Shown: positions 7,629-17,625 of the stretch, in pieces | Layout of the letters: the number at the start of each line of letters is the position of its first letter | Position numbering within the stretch: position 1 is the stretch's first letter | Assembly: GCF_900109785.1 (NCBI RefSeq) | Contig: NZ_FOBH01000016.1 | Location: forward strand, 1 to 44,945 | Length of the DNA stretch: 44,945 nucleotides | Reading direction: 5' to 3' | DNA from: Nitrosovibrio tenuis | Lineage (GTDB): Bacteria > Pseudomonadota > Gammaproteobacteria > Burkholderiales > Nitrosomonadaceae | Program-made: the position numbers and the translations under genes | Notes under the pieces: generated by a model | Told to the model about the DNA's origin: nothing | Seen by the model: only the letters and a program-made list of their open reading frames with translations | Database searches by the model: none

Positions 7629-8237
7629 TTAATTCCTCCAAGTTTGGGAAGCTTGGGTTACGTACGATATCAGGCGAAATTCCACAAAATCACTTACTCG
7701 TTTTTTCTCACCTTCTCGGGGTCGTCCGGCGTTAACCAAGATGCCTCCATGCCCCTGTAGCTCTTCAATAATTGTGTAATTTCTTGCCATGAGACCCAGG
7801 ACGTCATCCGTTAATTTCCTGGCCTTATCTTCATCCACTCCAAATCCCAAGAATCCCGAATTGCTGAGATCGATATTACACAGCTCGCGTATTTGGCGAC
7901 GGTTTTCAGCGTATTCATTCAGTAAAGCCTCAACATGATCTTCATCTGCTTCGGGCGGAAGTAAGAACCCGTCACGCAGACGCAGCGTATTACTCTCGTC
8001 ACTATCATCTTTGAGCGGTGCGGCGGGTACTTGTGCTAGAGATTCAACCCCTGCTTCCCGCTTCATATAGTAATCGCGCAGACGATTAACGGTTGCATCG
8101 TCGAACAGTAATTTGCCTGACTCGAATTGGGAAAGATAGGAACGGTTGATGCCAAGATCACTTGCTACTCGGCCTTGCGACAATTGTGCGTTGACCCGCG
8201 CCGTTTTTGCTTGCTGTGCTGTGAATTGAATGACCAT
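7629..8237 (-). CDS. XRE-family transcriptional regulator
   Basis: This 202-residue protein has an N-terminal Cro/C1-type HTH at about residues 8-60 (TARVNAQLSQGRVASDLGINRSYLSQFESGK). An acidic linker and a C-terminal region of about 110 residues that I do not recognise follow; that region may handle dimerisation or signal binding. A GAGGAG ribosome site lies upstream of the ATG. Its start faces the intact tRNA end of the element and its stop faces the GGGACA array. By analogy with satellite and prophage immunity repressors it may control excision, replication or the DUF262 gene. Targets are unproven; the GGGACA array and the dyad at 3172 are the best candidates. Confidence 0.8.
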   Translation of the reverse strand: MVIQFTAQQAKTARVNAQLSQGRVASDLGINRSYLSQFESGKLLFDDATVNRLRDYYMKREAGVESLAQVPAAPLKDDSDESNTLRLRDGFLLPPEADEDHVEALLNEYAENRRQIRELCNIDLSNSGFLGFGVDEDKARKLTDDVLGLMARNYTIIEELQGHGGILVNAGRPREGEKKRVSDFVEFRLISYVTQASQTWRN

Positions 8238-8267
8238 TTTCTTTACAACTCCTCACCAGTTAAAAAG

Positions 8268-8296
8268 AGTTGCAAGGTTGCACTATGGTTGCACAG
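8268..8296. repeat. GGTTGCAC sites at the right end (probable integrase arm sites)
   Basis: GGTTGCAC lies at 8276-8283 and 8287-8294 with the same 11-bp period as at the left end, plus a weaker AGTTGCAA at 8268-8275. Bases 8274-8296 match 925-947 exactly. The sites lie between the XRE gene start and the tRNA, so they may also affect transcription of that regulator. Confidence 0.55.
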
Positions 8297-8362
8297 CCGT
8301 CAATTCACCAAGTTTCACGCGTTAAAATATTTTTTTAACTTATTATTTATTAATGTTAATTC

Positions 8363-8407
8363 TGGCGCCCTGAACACGAATCGAACGTGTGACCTACCCC
8401 TTAGGAG
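8363..8407. repeat. Right attachment repeat inside the intact tRNA-Arg
   Basis: This is the second copy of the 45-bp repeat. It runs from the encoded CCA to the first base of the anticodon loop. The tRNA gene continues beyond it to 8438, so the element restores a complete tRNA at this end. Confidence 0.93.
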
Positions 8408-8438
8408 GGGGTTGCTCTATCCACTGAGCTACCAGGGC
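8363..8438 (-). tRNA. tRNA-Arg (anticodon CCT)
   Basis: This 76-nt tRNA folds as a full cloverleaf on the minus strand: acceptor GCCCTGG with TCAGGGC (one G-U pair), D stem GCTC/GAGC, anticodon stem ACCCC/GGGGT with loop CTCCTAA, T stem ACACG/CGTGT with TTCGAAT, discriminator G and encoded CCA. The anticodon CCT reads the rare Arg codon AGG. The gene is the integration target of the neighbouring element, which restores its 3' half. Confidence 0.96.
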
Positions 8439-8468
8439 GTGGATTGCATTTTACGCTAATATGCGGGT

Positions 8469-9728
8469 ATGGATAAACCCGCCCAAGCAACCGTCGCCAA
8501 TCCCAAGAAAAGCCCTGCCGCTTCAAAAAAACTGCCGCGTACCGTCATCGTCCTCGGGCTGGTCAGTTTTTTCAATGATTTTGCCTCCGATATTGTCATC
8601 CCCCTTATTCCAATACTGCTGGCGACGGTGCTGGCCGCCGGGCCGGTAGCACTTGGATTTATCGAGGGTGTCGCCGATGCCATAGCAAGCCTGCTCAAGC
8701 TATGGTCGGGCAGGCATTCGGACGTCATGAGCGGGCGGCGAAAGGGATTGGCGGTGGTGGGCTATACACTCTCCAACATCGCGCGCCCGTTGCTGGGACT
8801 GGCCGGCTCGTGGCCCATGATCCTGGTGCTGCGCAGCATCGACCGCATGGGTAAGGGGCTGCGCAGCGCGCCGCGTGATGCGCTGGTCGCGGATGCGACG
8901 CCGCCGCATATGCACGGCTATGCCTTTGGCTATCATCGGGCGATGGACAATGGCGGAGCTGTGGCGGGCAGTCTCGCGGCGGCGGCTGTGCTGGCATGGT
9001 CCGGCTTGAGTCTTACCGAGGTGATTCTGTGGTCGGCGGTTCCCGGCTTTGTCGCGGTGCTGCTGCTGGGCGTGGGTGTAAAGGAAGACAAGCCCATCAT
9101 TGTTCACGCTGCCGTTCAAGCTCCTGCTCGTACGGCGCTACCACCCTTGCGCTGGTCAGTATTATCCATGCCCATGCGGCGTTATCTTCTGGTGCTGATG
9201 CTGTTCACATTCGCCCGCGCCTCGGAAACCTTTATTCTGCTGCTTGGGCACCAGTTGGGCATTGGTGTGGTCGAATTGTTGCTGCTGTGGTCGGCGCTGA
9301 ATTTCTGCAAATCCGCTACCTCCACCTGGGGCGGGCAACTGGCGGATAGCCTGGGCCGCGGAGCATTGATGCTGATTGGATGGACTACGTTTTCGCTCTC
9401 ATTCCTCCTTCTGGGCACGGTAGACGACGGGGTACAACTGTGGACGGTGAGCATTTTTTACGGCCTCTGCGCGGGCATGAGCGAAGGCGCGGAGCGGGCC
9501 ATCATCAGCGATTATGCCAATCCTCGCGAGCGCGGCACGGCTTTCGGCTGGTATTATCTGATGGTGGGCATTGCGGCAATTCCGGCGGGACTGCTGTTCG
9601 GATCCATCTGGCAATTTCAGAGCGCGCAGATGGCATTCCTTTTTGCGGGTGGATTGGCGGCTATTGCGGCACTATTGTTGCGAATGTGGGCGTGGCCGGA
9701 ACGCAGGCATAGCCGATTGGAAAGTTGA
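8469..9728 (+). CDS. Major facilitator superfamily transporter
   Basis: This 419-residue inner-membrane protein has about 12 hydrophobic segments. A short Lys-rich cytoplasmic start leads into the first helix (TVIVLGLVSFFNDFASDIV). The loop between helices 2 and 3 holds an MFS-like GRHSDVMSGRRK, and DRMGKGLRSAPRDAL follows helix 4. The substrate cannot be told from the sequence. The start lies only 30 bp from the 5' end of the divergent tRNA, so the two promoters overlap. The nearby peroxiredoxin gene may or may not be cotranscribed. Confidence 0.85.
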   Translation: MDKPAQATVANPKKSPAASKKLPRTVIVLGLVSFFNDFASDIVIPLIPILLATVLAAGPVALGFIEGVADAIASLLKLWSGRHSDVMSGRRKGLAVVGYTLSNIARPLLGLAGSWPMILVLRSIDRMGKGLRSAPRDALVADATPPHMHGYAFGYHRAMDNGGAVAGSLAAAAVLAWSGLSLTEVILWSAVPGFVAVLLLGVGVKEDKPIIVHAAVQAPARTALPPLRWSVLSMPMRRYLLVLMLFTFARASETFILLLGHQLGIGVVELLLLWSALNFCKSATSTWGGQLADSLGRGALMLIGWTTFSLSFLLLGTVDDGVQLWTVSIFYGLCAGMSEGAERAIISDYANPRERGTAFGWYYLMVGIAAIPAGLLFGSIWQFQSAQMAFLFAGGLAAIAALLLRMWAWPERRHSRLES

Positions 9729-9773
9729 ACGCGGTTGATTGATCGGGATTTACTGAAGTGCGCACACGCAATT

Positions 9774-9800
9774 GATGGGTGGCGCTGCGCTCCACCCATC
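9774..9800. repeat. REP-like palindrome
   Basis: GATGGGTGG and CCACCCATC form a perfect 9-bp stem around a 9-base loop (CGCTGCGCT), in the gap between the MFS and peroxiredoxin genes. Palindromes of this GGGTGG-type with a GCGCAGCG core are common dispersed intergenic elements in proteobacteria. I see only one copy in this window. Confidence 0.5.
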
Positions 9801-9818
9801 CTACAACTGGAGGTGAGT

Positions 9819-10358
9819 ATGAGCAGATTGCTAACAGTACTGACGACGTTTGCAGCAATATCGCTGTTTCCCTTTAGCCATACGGCAAATGCCGAGGCGC
9901 CCGAACCGATCAAGGTGGGCCAGCCCGCGCCTGATTTCAAGCTTCCCGACCAGAACGGCAATACGCGTACGCTCGCGGATTTCCGAGGCAAATGGCTGGC
10001 GCTGTATTTCTATGTCAAGGACGATACGCCGGGCTGTACCGAGCAGGCGTGCAAATTCCGCGATGATATCCACGAGCTTTCTGACCTGGGCGTGCAAGTC
10101 GTCGGCGTGAGCGTGGACGATACCGCGAGCCATGCCAATTTCGCCAAGAAATATAGTCTTCCGTTTCCGCTTCTGGCGGATAGCAAGGGCGAAACAGCGG
10201 CGCGTTACGGCTCGCTTCGGGAGGGCGGGACGCTCGCCAAGCGCAATACGTTCCTGATCGACCCGAAAGGCAAAATTGCCAAAATCTACTTGTCGGCCAA
10301 CACCTCGCGAAACTCTGCCGAGGTCATCGCAGATTTGAAGAAGCTAAAGGGCTCATAG
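9819..10358 (+). CDS. Exported peroxiredoxin of the BCP/PrxQ type
   Basis: This 179-residue thiol peroxidase should reduce hydroperoxides in the periplasm. A signal peptide covers residues 1-25 (ending HTANA). The thioredoxin fold follows, with the peroxidatic Cys73 in TPGCT and a resolving Cys78 five residues later, the arrangement of PrxQ proteins. I start at the ATG at 9819 because a GGAGG ribosome site precedes it and it gives a clean signal peptide. An upstream TTG frame opening would only add junk. Exported PrxQ forms are less common than cytoplasmic ones. Confidence 0.9.
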   Translation: MSRLLTVLTTFAAISLFPFSHTANAEAPEPIKVGQPAPDFKLPDQNGNTRTLADFRGKWLALYFYVKDDTPGCTEQACKFRDDIHELSDLGVQVVGVSVDDTASHANFAKKYSLPFPLLADSKGETAARYGSLREGGTLAKRNTFLIDPKGKIAKIYLSANTSRNSAEVIADLKKLKGS

Positions 10359-10591
10359 GGAGGGGCTCATAGGGAGGAATGCCTGATAGCAGCTTTATCG
10401 GATCATGGGGAGAGCCAAGGGATTTTACCTAAAGAAAGGGGCGCTACTTTGTTGCCGCCGGCGCTATTTCATGCTACAACTTTTTATATAGATCCACCAT
10501 TTCATCCGTTAATGATCAGATGCCTGCCCGCTTATAACCGACACTGACATAGCCGGCAGAATGACGCTTCAATATTGCGGAATATCCCATC

Positions 10592-10987
10592 ATGGCACAG
10601 CTGACCGACGAGCAATTGGCACAAATAAAAGCGAAGCTTCAGCGACGTTACCTGGAATTGCTTGAAGAGGTCCGGGGCGAGCTGGAGCGCTCGGGCGACC
10701 AGCATTATGCTGATCTGGTGGGAGGCGTGGCGGACCCCGGCGATGATTCGGTGGCTGACATGCTCGTGGATGTGAACGCCACGCTGGTGGACCGACAGAT
10801 TAGTGAAATGCGCGAGATTGAAGCAGCGTTAAAGCGTCTCGCGGATCTCGATTTTGGTGATTGCATCGAGTGTGGCGGTGAAATCGGCTTTGAGCGGTTG
10901 ATGGCCTACCCCACCGCGCGGAGATGCATACGCTGCCAGGCTTTGCACGAGAAGACTTACATGCATGAGAATAACCCCACGCTTTAA
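10592..10987 (+). CDS. DksA/TraR C4-type zinc finger protein
   Basis: This 131-residue protein has a helical N-terminal half (about 1-85) and a C4 zinc finger with Cys91, Cys94, Cys112 and Cys115 (CIECGGEIGF, then RRCIRCQ). Members of the family insert a coiled coil into the RNA polymerase secondary channel and tune transcription, some with ppGpp. The coiled-coil tip carries ADPGDDSVADM, a DxxDxA-like arrangement. It is somewhat shorter than E. coli DksA and may be a paralogue rather than DksA itself. The gene stands alone, with 233 bp of unremarkable sequence before it. Confidence 0.88.
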   Translation: MAQLTDEQLAQIKAKLQRRYLELLEEVRGELERSGDQHYADLVGGVADPGDDSVADMLVDVNATLVDRQISEMREIEAALKRLADLDFGDCIECGGEIGFERLMAYPTARRCIRCQALHEKTYMHENNPTL

Positions 10988-11078
10988 TCCTGGGTTGGCT
11001 CACGCAGTCTCCAAATAACCCAATCACCTTAAAATTTTTAAGACGTCCAATTCTCTGTCAGCGGGGAAATACCGCGCA

Positions 11079-11717
11079 TCAGCCTGATGGCATACCATGC
11101 CCACGCGCAGGGGACCTGAGCAGGACCAGCACGGCACCGCTGCCGCCATCTTCGGGCCTGGCCTGACAAAAGGCCAGCACATCGTTTCGCTCCGCGAGCC
11201 AGCTGCCGATCCTGGCTTTCAGCACCGGTTCGTGGTTTCTGGAGCTGAGCCCCTTGCCGTGTATCACTCGCACGCAGCGAAATCCTCTTCTATGGCTGTC
11301 ATCGAGAAATGCAATCAGCTCCAGCCGCGCCTGGTCGCGGTTGAACCCATGCAAGTCCAGTTGCGCCTGAATCCCCCAATGGCCGCGCCGCAGCCGGCGT
11401 AAAGTCGGATGCGATAATCCGGGCCGCAAAAAAGACCACTCGTCGCCGGGTTCCACCTCGAGGGAGAAAGGGGCAGAACTTGAAACATCCGGGGGAGATG
11501 GTTCGGCCTGGGGTATCTTGCGCGGTACGGGTTGGGGTTGGCGTGCAGATGGATAACTGATCTTGTCCGATGCAGGCAGCGGGGCGACGTCCCGAACCGC
11601 ATTGCGGAAGAGCGCGGCTTCGTCCTCTTCGATGGTGGCCGCCGAAGGCCCAACTGCCCTATTCCTTCCAGGCGAGGTTGAAGACTCAGTTGCCGACTTC
11701 TTTTCCCACCGTTTCAT
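11079..11717 (-). CDS. Smr-domain protein
   Basis: This 212-residue protein has a long polar, Pro- and Ser-rich first half and an Smr (small MutS-related) domain at about 115-205. The domain signatures LDLHG (120-124), HGKG (153-156) and GSGAVLVLL (192-200) are clear. Smr domains bind or nick nucleic acids; stand-alone YdaL/SmrA/SmrB-like proteins act on branched DNA or on mRNA at collided ribosomes. Which of these applies is not evident. It is followed on the same strand by no close partner, and trxB lies about 110 bp upstream. Confidence 0.88.
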   Translation of the reverse strand: MKRWEKKSATESSTSPGRNRAVGPSAATIEEDEAALFRNAVRDVAPLPASDKISYPSARQPQPVPRKIPQAEPSPPDVSSSAPFSLEVEPGDEWSFLRPGLSHPTLRRLRRGHWGIQAQLDLHGFNRDQARLELIAFLDDSHRRGFRCVRVIHGKGLSSRNHEPVLKARIGSWLAERNDVLAFCQARPEDGGSGAVLVLLRSPARGHGMPSG

Positions 11718-11825
11718 ATATGAAATGAGGATATAAGCGCTGCGGTTACCCAGTCGTTACCGGCCGCTGAACAAGCCGCCCCGATAAGCATTCTCCAGAC
11801 CTCATTCAGAGGATCTCAGAGAATT

Positions 11826-12827
<1,002 letters not shown>

Positions 12828-15416
12828 CTATAGCCGTTGCTCAACCCAGCCCGCCACGCTATCCAACGCTGAAGGGAGATTGTCGGGCTGGGTTCCGCCT
12901 GCCTGGGCCATATCGGGCCGTCCACCGCCCTTTCCACCGACCTGCCGGGCCACGAAATTGACCAGATCACCCGCTTTAACTTTCGACGTGAGATCGGCGG
13001 TAACGCCGGCAATCAGCTTGACTGTTCCATCCTCAACGGCGCCCAGCACCACGATGCCGGATTTGAATTTATTCTTGAAATTGTCCAGTGTTTCACGCAG
13101 GGTCCTCGAATCGGCATCTTCAATGCTTACCGCAAGGACTTTCGCACCCTTGACCTCGCGAACCTGGCTGGCAAGATCATCACCCCGAGAGCTGGCCAGC
13201 TTCGATTTCATCCGGGCCAGCTCTTTCTCCAGTAACTTTACATTGTCGAGAATTTGCATGACGCGCGCGGCGGTATCCTGCGGTTGCGCCTTGATCGCAT
13301 CGGCCACTTGCTGCAATTGCAATTCCTTTTCCTGGACGTAGGCCAGCGCGCGCTCGCCCGTCACTGCCTCCACGCGCCGGATACCCGCAGCCACCCCAGA
13401 CTCGGCCACGATCTTGAAGAGCCCGATATCGCCTGTGCGCTTTACGTGCGTACCCCCGCACAACTCCCGCGAAGAGCCAATATCCAGAACGCGCACCTCG
13501 CTGCCATATTTCTCTCCGAATAGCATCATGGCGCCTGTCTTTTTCGCGTCATCTATGGTCATCATGCGCGCCGTGGTCGCCTCATTGATGAGAATTTCGG
13601 CATTGACCAATGTTTCGACCTCCCGGATTTCCGCATCCGTGACAGGCTGGTTATGCGCGAAGTCGAAACGCGTCTTGTCGGGATCGACCAGCGAGCCTTT
13701 TTGCTGTACATGGCCGCCCAATACCTGGCGCAGCGCCTTGTGCATCAGGTGCGTGACGGAATGGTTGCGTTCGGTTCGCGCCCTCGCTACCCGGTCGACC
13801 TCCGCCAGCACCGTATCGCCGGGAACCAGTCGTCCGCTACGAAGCAATCCCTTGTGGCCAAATACGTTCGCCTGAATTTTCAGGGTGTCGGATACGCTGA
13901 AGGTGCCGTTGGCGGCGAGCAGTTCGCCGCGATCCCCCACCTGCCCGCCCGATTCGGCGTAAAACGGGGTCTGGTCGAGCACGACCACCGCCTCGTCGCC
14001 CGCCTCGATGAAATCGACGCGGCTGCCTTCCTTGTAGATGGCGAGAACCTGCCCTTCATGCCGCAGGCTTTCATAGCCGTGGAATTCCGTCGACGGACCG
14101 CTGTATGCAATGCCGTCCTCCATCGTGAATTTGCTTGTCGCCCTGGCCCGCTCACGCTGGCGCTCCATGGCCCGCTCGAAACCGGCATGATCTATCGTAA
14201 CGCCGCGCTCGCGCGCAATATCGGCGGTAAGATCCAGCGGAAAACCGAAGGTATCGTACAGGCGGAACAGGGTTTCGCCATCCAGCGTACGCCCTTCCTG
14301 GCGCAGCGCTGCTTCCAGCACCTCCATGCCATTTTCCAGCGTCTCGGCGAACCGTTCTTCCTCCTGCTTCAAAACCGCCGCCACGCGCGCCTGGGCTTCA
14401 ACCAGCTCCGGGTAGGCTTGCCCCATCACCTTCGCCAGCTCCTCCACGAGCAGATAAAAGAATGGCTCGTTCTGCCCCAGCTTGTAACCGTGGCGAATGG
14501 CGCGGCGGATGATACGGCGCAGGACGTAGCCGCGCCCTTCATTGCCGGGTATCACGCCGTCTGCGATGAGAAAAGAACAGGCGCGTATGTGATCGGCAAT
14601 TACTCTGAGCGAGCTGCTGGACAGATCGGTTGTGTTCGTGACTTGCGCCGCCGCCTTGATCAGGGCCTGGAACAGGTCGATTTCATAATTACTGTGGACC
14701 TGTTGCATGACTGCGGAAATGCGCTCCAGCCCCATGCCGGTATCCACCGACGGCCGAGGCAGCGGATGCAGCGTTCCGGCACTGTCACGGTTGTACTGCA
14801 TGAACACCAGGTTCCAGATTTCGACGTAGCGGTCGCCATCCGCTTCAGGCGTGCCCGGTGGCCCTCCCGGAATTTCCGGCCCATGATCATAAAAAATTTC
14901 CGAACAGGGACCGCAAGGTCCGGTGTCGCCCATCTGCCAGAAGTTGTCCAGGGTGGCGATCCGGGTAAAGCGGGAGGAGTCTATGCCCACTTCGCTGAGC
15001 CAGATGTCGGCAGCCTCGTCATCCTCTGCGTATACGGTAATCCATAACTTTTCCGGCGGTATGTTCAGCGTGACGGTAAGGAATTCCCATGCGAATTTGA
15101 TGGCGTGGCGCTTGAAATAATCGCCAAAGCTGAAATTGCCCAGCATCTCGAAAAAAGTGTGATGCCGCGCCGTATAGCCGACGTTTTCCAGATCGTTGTG
15201 CTTGCCACCCGCGCGCACGCAACGTTGCGAACTTGCCGCCCGCGCATAGGGACGCTTGTCGTGGCCGAGAAACACATCCTTGAATTGCACCATGCCTGCA
15301 TTGGTAAACAGCAGAGTTGGGTCGTTCCCGGGAACGAGCGAACTCGATGGCACGACGGTATGGCCATGCGACTCGAAGAATTCGAGAAATTTCTGTCTGA
15401 TTTCGCTGCTTTTCAT
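12828..15416 (-). CDS. alaS: Alanyl-tRNA synthetase
   Basis: This 862-residue enzyme charges tRNA-Ala and clears misactivated Ser and Gly. The class II catalytic core fills about the first 240 residues, starting with [13 protein letters not shown]. The editing domain carries a HSVTH metal motif and a CGGTHV segment. A C-Ala domain with a short coiled coil ends the protein. It follows recA-recX and a small lipoprotein gene on the same strand, a common order in proteobacteria. The start ATG ([10 protein letters not shown]) agrees with the family. Confidence 0.98.
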   Translation of the reverse strand: MKSSEIRQKFLEFFESHGHTVVPSSSLVPGNDPTLLFTNAGMVQFKDVFLGHDKRPYARAASSQRCVRAGGKHNDLENVGYTARHHTFFEMLGNFSFGDYFKRHAIKFAWEFLTVTLNIPPEKLWITVYAEDDEAADIWLSEVGIDSSRFTRIATLDNFWQMGDTGPCGPCSEIFYDHGPEIPGGPPGTPEADGDRYVEIWNLVFMQYNRDSAGTLHPLPRPSVDTGMGLERISAVMQQVHSNYEIDLFQALIKAAAQVTNTTDLSSSSLRVIADHIRACSFLIADGVIPGNEGRGYVLRRIIRRAIRHGYKLGQNEPFFYLLVEELAKVMGQAYPELVEAQARVAAVLKQEEERFAETLENGMEVLEAALRQEGRTLDGETLFRLYDTFGFPLDLTADIARERGVTIDHAGFERAMERQRERARATSKFTMEDGIAYSGPSTEFHGYESLRHEGQVLAIYKEGSRVDFIEAGDEAVVVLDQTPFYAESGGQVGDRGELLAANGTFSVSDTLKIQANVFGHKGLLRSGRLVPGDTVLAEVDRVARARTERNHSVTHLMHKALRQVLGGHVQQKGSLVDPDKTRFDFAHNQPVTDAEIREVETLVNAEILINEATTARMMTIDDAKKTGAMMLFGEKYGSEVRVLDIGSSRELCGGTHVKRTGDIGLFKIVAESGVAAGIRRVEAVTGERALAYVQEKELQLQQVADAIKAQPQDTAARVMQILDNVKLLEKELARMKSKLASSRGDDLASQVREVKGAKVLAVSIEDADSRTLRETLDNFKNKFKSGIVVLGAVEDGTVKLIAGVTADLTSKVKAGDLVNFVARQVGGKGGGRPDMAQAGGTQPDNLPSALDSVAGWVEQRL

Positions 15417-15568
15417 ATCGGGTTTTCAACCGCGGAGATTGGCGGACGCACTGCACGGAACTGCATGGGACCGGATGGCACTGCATGGGATTCGCCCATT
15501 CATCCAGGTTTTCTTCAGTTCCACATGATCTCTATTGATCTCGATTGTTTCGATTTTCCTCTGTCCTG

Positions 15569-15925
15569 CTAACGGCGCGATATCTCTGTTACTGTCGTTC
15601 CCAGCGATTCACCATTGATGATCGCGAGATTGGCAACCTTCACCTTGACGGTCAGTTTTTCGTTGGCCTTCGGTAGATCGCCTTCAGTCAATACCATGAT
15701 TTCGCCGGTATCATCTTTCAATACATAAGACTTCATGTTGACCAGCGGAATTCGCGTCGCATCTTTTGCAATACCATGGAGCGTGACTTCCTTTCCGTCG
15801 AAATTCGCAGGGGATGTGGTAACGTCACGGATAGGCGTCGCGTTGATGCCGCCGCAGCCGCCCAGCGCAATCCCGGCTGCGAGCACGATCCAGGCGAATA
15901 GCTTTTGTATTGTTCTTTCTTGCAT
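15569..15925 (-). CDS. Small lipoprotein with an OB-fold-like domain
   Basis: This 118-residue protein starts with a lipoprotein signal ending in the lipobox LGGC (lipidated Cys24). The remainder reads like a small OB-fold beta barrel (GKEVTLHGIAKDATR, then SYVLKDDTGEIMVL), as in tRNA_anti or BOF-type domains, but no ligand is evident. Its ATG overlaps the recX stop by one base (TAATG), so translation is coupled to recX. The position between recX and alaS is unusual. It is probably anchored to the outer membrane, since the residue after Cys is Gly rather than Asp. Confidence 0.8.
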   Translation of the reverse strand: MQERTIQKLFAWIVLAAGIALGGCGGINATPIRDVTTSPANFDGKEVTLHGIAKDATRIPLVNMKSYVLKDDTGEIMVLTEGDLPKANEKLTVKVKVANLAIINGESLGTTVTEISRR

Positions 15926-16374
15926 TATTCTTCCTCGTCAGTATGGCGCAACACCCTGCTTATCGTTTCGGGAGCAAACCCGCGGCCCCTCATGAACCGC
16001 ATCTGCCTGCCAAATTCTCTTGCATTCGCCGGCATGGCGCCGAACTTTTTCCGCCATACCTCATAAGCACTGGACTGTTCAGCTTCCTTCATGTTGGGCA
16101 ACTGCTCGGCGATTAAATTCTCTGCGATGCCCTTTTCGCGCAACTCACGCACAATCCGTTGACTGCCGAACCTGCTCCTGCGCATGTGTAGCACCTGCTC
16201 AACCACTCGAGCGGGTGACAAAGCCCCACACTGTTCAAGAACATCGAGGACGTTCTCAAGCTCTTCGGAAGTTTGAGCATGCGGCGCGAGCTTTCTTTCC
16301 AGTTCCAGCCGGGAGTGCTCTCGACGCGCGAGATGAGCCAAAGCGCGGGTTTTCAGGCTCATACCCTGCGGCAT
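15925..16374 (-). CDS. recX: RecA regulator RecX
   Basis: This 149-residue all-helical protein has the RecX tandem three-helix repeats. RecX binds RecA filaments and limits their growth and coprotease activity. LKTRALAHLARREHSRLELERKL is the typical beginning, and RFGSQRIVRELREKGI and RGFAPETISRVL mark the later repeats. The gene lies 51 bp downstream of recA. An in-frame ATG four codons later (MSLKTRAL) is an alternative start. The stop overlaps the start of the downstream lipoprotein gene. Confidence 0.93.
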   Translation of the reverse strand: MPQGMSLKTRALAHLARREHSRLELERKLAPHAQTSEELENVLDVLEQCGALSPARVVEQVLHMRRSRFGSQRIVRELREKGIAENLIAEQLPNMKEAEQSSAYEVWRKKFGAMPANAREFGRQMRFMRGRGFAPETISRVLRHTDEEE

Positions 16375-16425
16375 GGCAGTTCGTGCGATGTGATGGCCAA
16401 CTGCTTCCGCAGTTAACCGCGGCTA

Positions 16426-17442
16426 CTATGCATCCACGGCTTCCGCCGGGTTGGAGACGCCCACGGCTGTGCGAATTTTGGCCTCTATTTCCATCGCAAC
16501 GTCGTGGTGTTCTTTCAGAAACTCGCGTGCGTTGTCCTTGCCCTGGCCGATTTTTTCTCCTTTATAGGCATACCAGGCGCCGGATTTTTCAATCAGCTTG
16601 TGTTGCACGCCCAACTCGACGATTTCCCCTTCGCGGGAAATACCCTCGCCGTAGAGAATATCGAATTCGGCCTGCTTGAACGGAGGCGCCACCTTGTTCT
16701 TGACCACTTTGACACGGGTTTCACTGCCGATCACCTCTTCACCCTTCTTGATGGAGCCGGTGCGGCGTATATCGAGACGCACCGATGCATAGAATTTCAA
16801 TGCGTTGCCGCCGGTCGTGGTTTCGGGGCTGCCAAACATGACACCGATTTTCATGCGTATCTGATTGATGAAAATCACCATGGTGTTGCTGCGTTTGATG
16901 TTGGCGGTGAGTTTGCGCAAAGCCTGAGACATCAATCTTGCTTGAAGGCCCATTTGAGGCTCGCCCATTTCACCCTCGATTTCGGCACGGGGCGTCAAGG
17001 CCGCGACGGAGTCCACCACCACCACGTCAACCGAACCGGACCGTACCAGCATGTCGGCAATCTCCAGCGCCTGCTCGCCATTATCGGGCTGGGATATCAG
17101 TAATTCCTGGACATTGACGCCGATCTTTTGCGCGTATTGCGGGTCGAGCGCGTGTTCCGCATCAATAAATGCCGCCGTGCCGCCCATCCCTTGCATTTGT
17201 GCGATGACCTGGAGGGTCAACGTTGTTTTTCCCGAGGATTCCGGCCCGTAGATTTCCACAACCCGGCCACGAGGCAGACCACCCACCCCCAGCGCGATAT
17301 CCAGCCCCAATGAGCCGGTTGAAATCACCTCGACGTCTTTGGCAACATCGCTGGCGCCCAGGCGCATGATCGAACCTTTGCCAAACTGCTTCTCGATCTG
17401 GGAAAGTGCTGCCGCCAACGCTTTGCTTCGGTTTTCGTCCAT
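16426..17442 (-). CDS. recA: Recombinase RecA
   Basis: This 338-residue ATPase forms filaments on single-stranded DNA, drives homologous pairing and triggers LexA self-cleavage. The Walker A motif GPESSGKT lies at 66-73, and the loops ending in [10 protein letters not shown] and [11 protein letters not shown] are present. I start at the ATG giving MDENRSKAL, which agrees with the family; the frame is open for 24 more codons upstream, but that part is not RecA-like. I could not find a convincing LexA box upstream. Confidence 0.98.
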   Translation of the reverse strand: MDENRSKALAAALSQIEKQFGKGSIMRLGASDVAKDVEVISTGSLGLDIALGVGGLPRGRVVEIYGPESSGKTTLTLQVIAQMQGMGGTAAFIDAEHALDPQYAQKIGVNVQELLISQPDNGEQALEIADMLVRSGSVDVVVVDSVAALTPRAEIEGEMGEPQMGLQARLMSQALRKLTANIKRSNTMVIFINQIRMKIGVMFGSPETTTGGNALKFYASVRLDIRRTGSIKKGEEVIGSETRVKVVKNKVAPPFKQAEFDILYGEGISREGEIVELGVQHKLIEKSGAWYAYKGEKIGQGKDNAREFLKEHHDVAMEIEAKIRTAVGVSNPAEAVDA

Positions 17443-17625
17443 GTATGTTCCTTTCAAGAATGATGAAATTATCGCACATGTGACCCCGGGGCGGAAAGGC
17501 GAAGCAGGGTACAACTACTGGCAGCGACTTGTTTTTTTCTCCCCTCATGTCAAACGGGCAAGCTGGAGGAATAAATGGGAATGGGCACAATGTCCGAATT
17601 TACGGCGACGGCAACCGCAACCATA

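Larger units (their letters stand above)
752..8407. mobile_element. Integrative element in tRNA-Arg(CCT)
   Basis: An exact 45-bp direct repeat (752-796 and 8363-8407) bounds the element. The right copy is the 3' part of an intact tRNA-Arg gene, from the anticodon loop to the encoded CCA, and the left copy is the detached duplicate, as expected from integrase crossover in a tRNA. Inside are a tyrosine integrase, an AlpA-like HTH protein, a DUF927 P-loop protein, an XRE regulator, a DUF262-AlbA_2 protein and one unknown protein. No capsid, tail, terminase, relaxase or secretion genes are present, so it resembles a phage satellite or a minimal integrative element more than a prophage or a conjugative element. 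The integrase lies at the end away from the intact tRNA and points inward. Confidence 0.9.

Noticed and set aside
15450-15491. Short direct repeats of CTGCATGGGA upstream of alaS
   Set aside because: Only two exact copies and one degenerate copy are present, with no symmetry or known function, so I treat them as local duplication.
17443-17625. LexA-controlled promoter of recA
   Set aside because: I looked for a CTGT-N8-ACAG-type box upstream of recA and found no convincing match.
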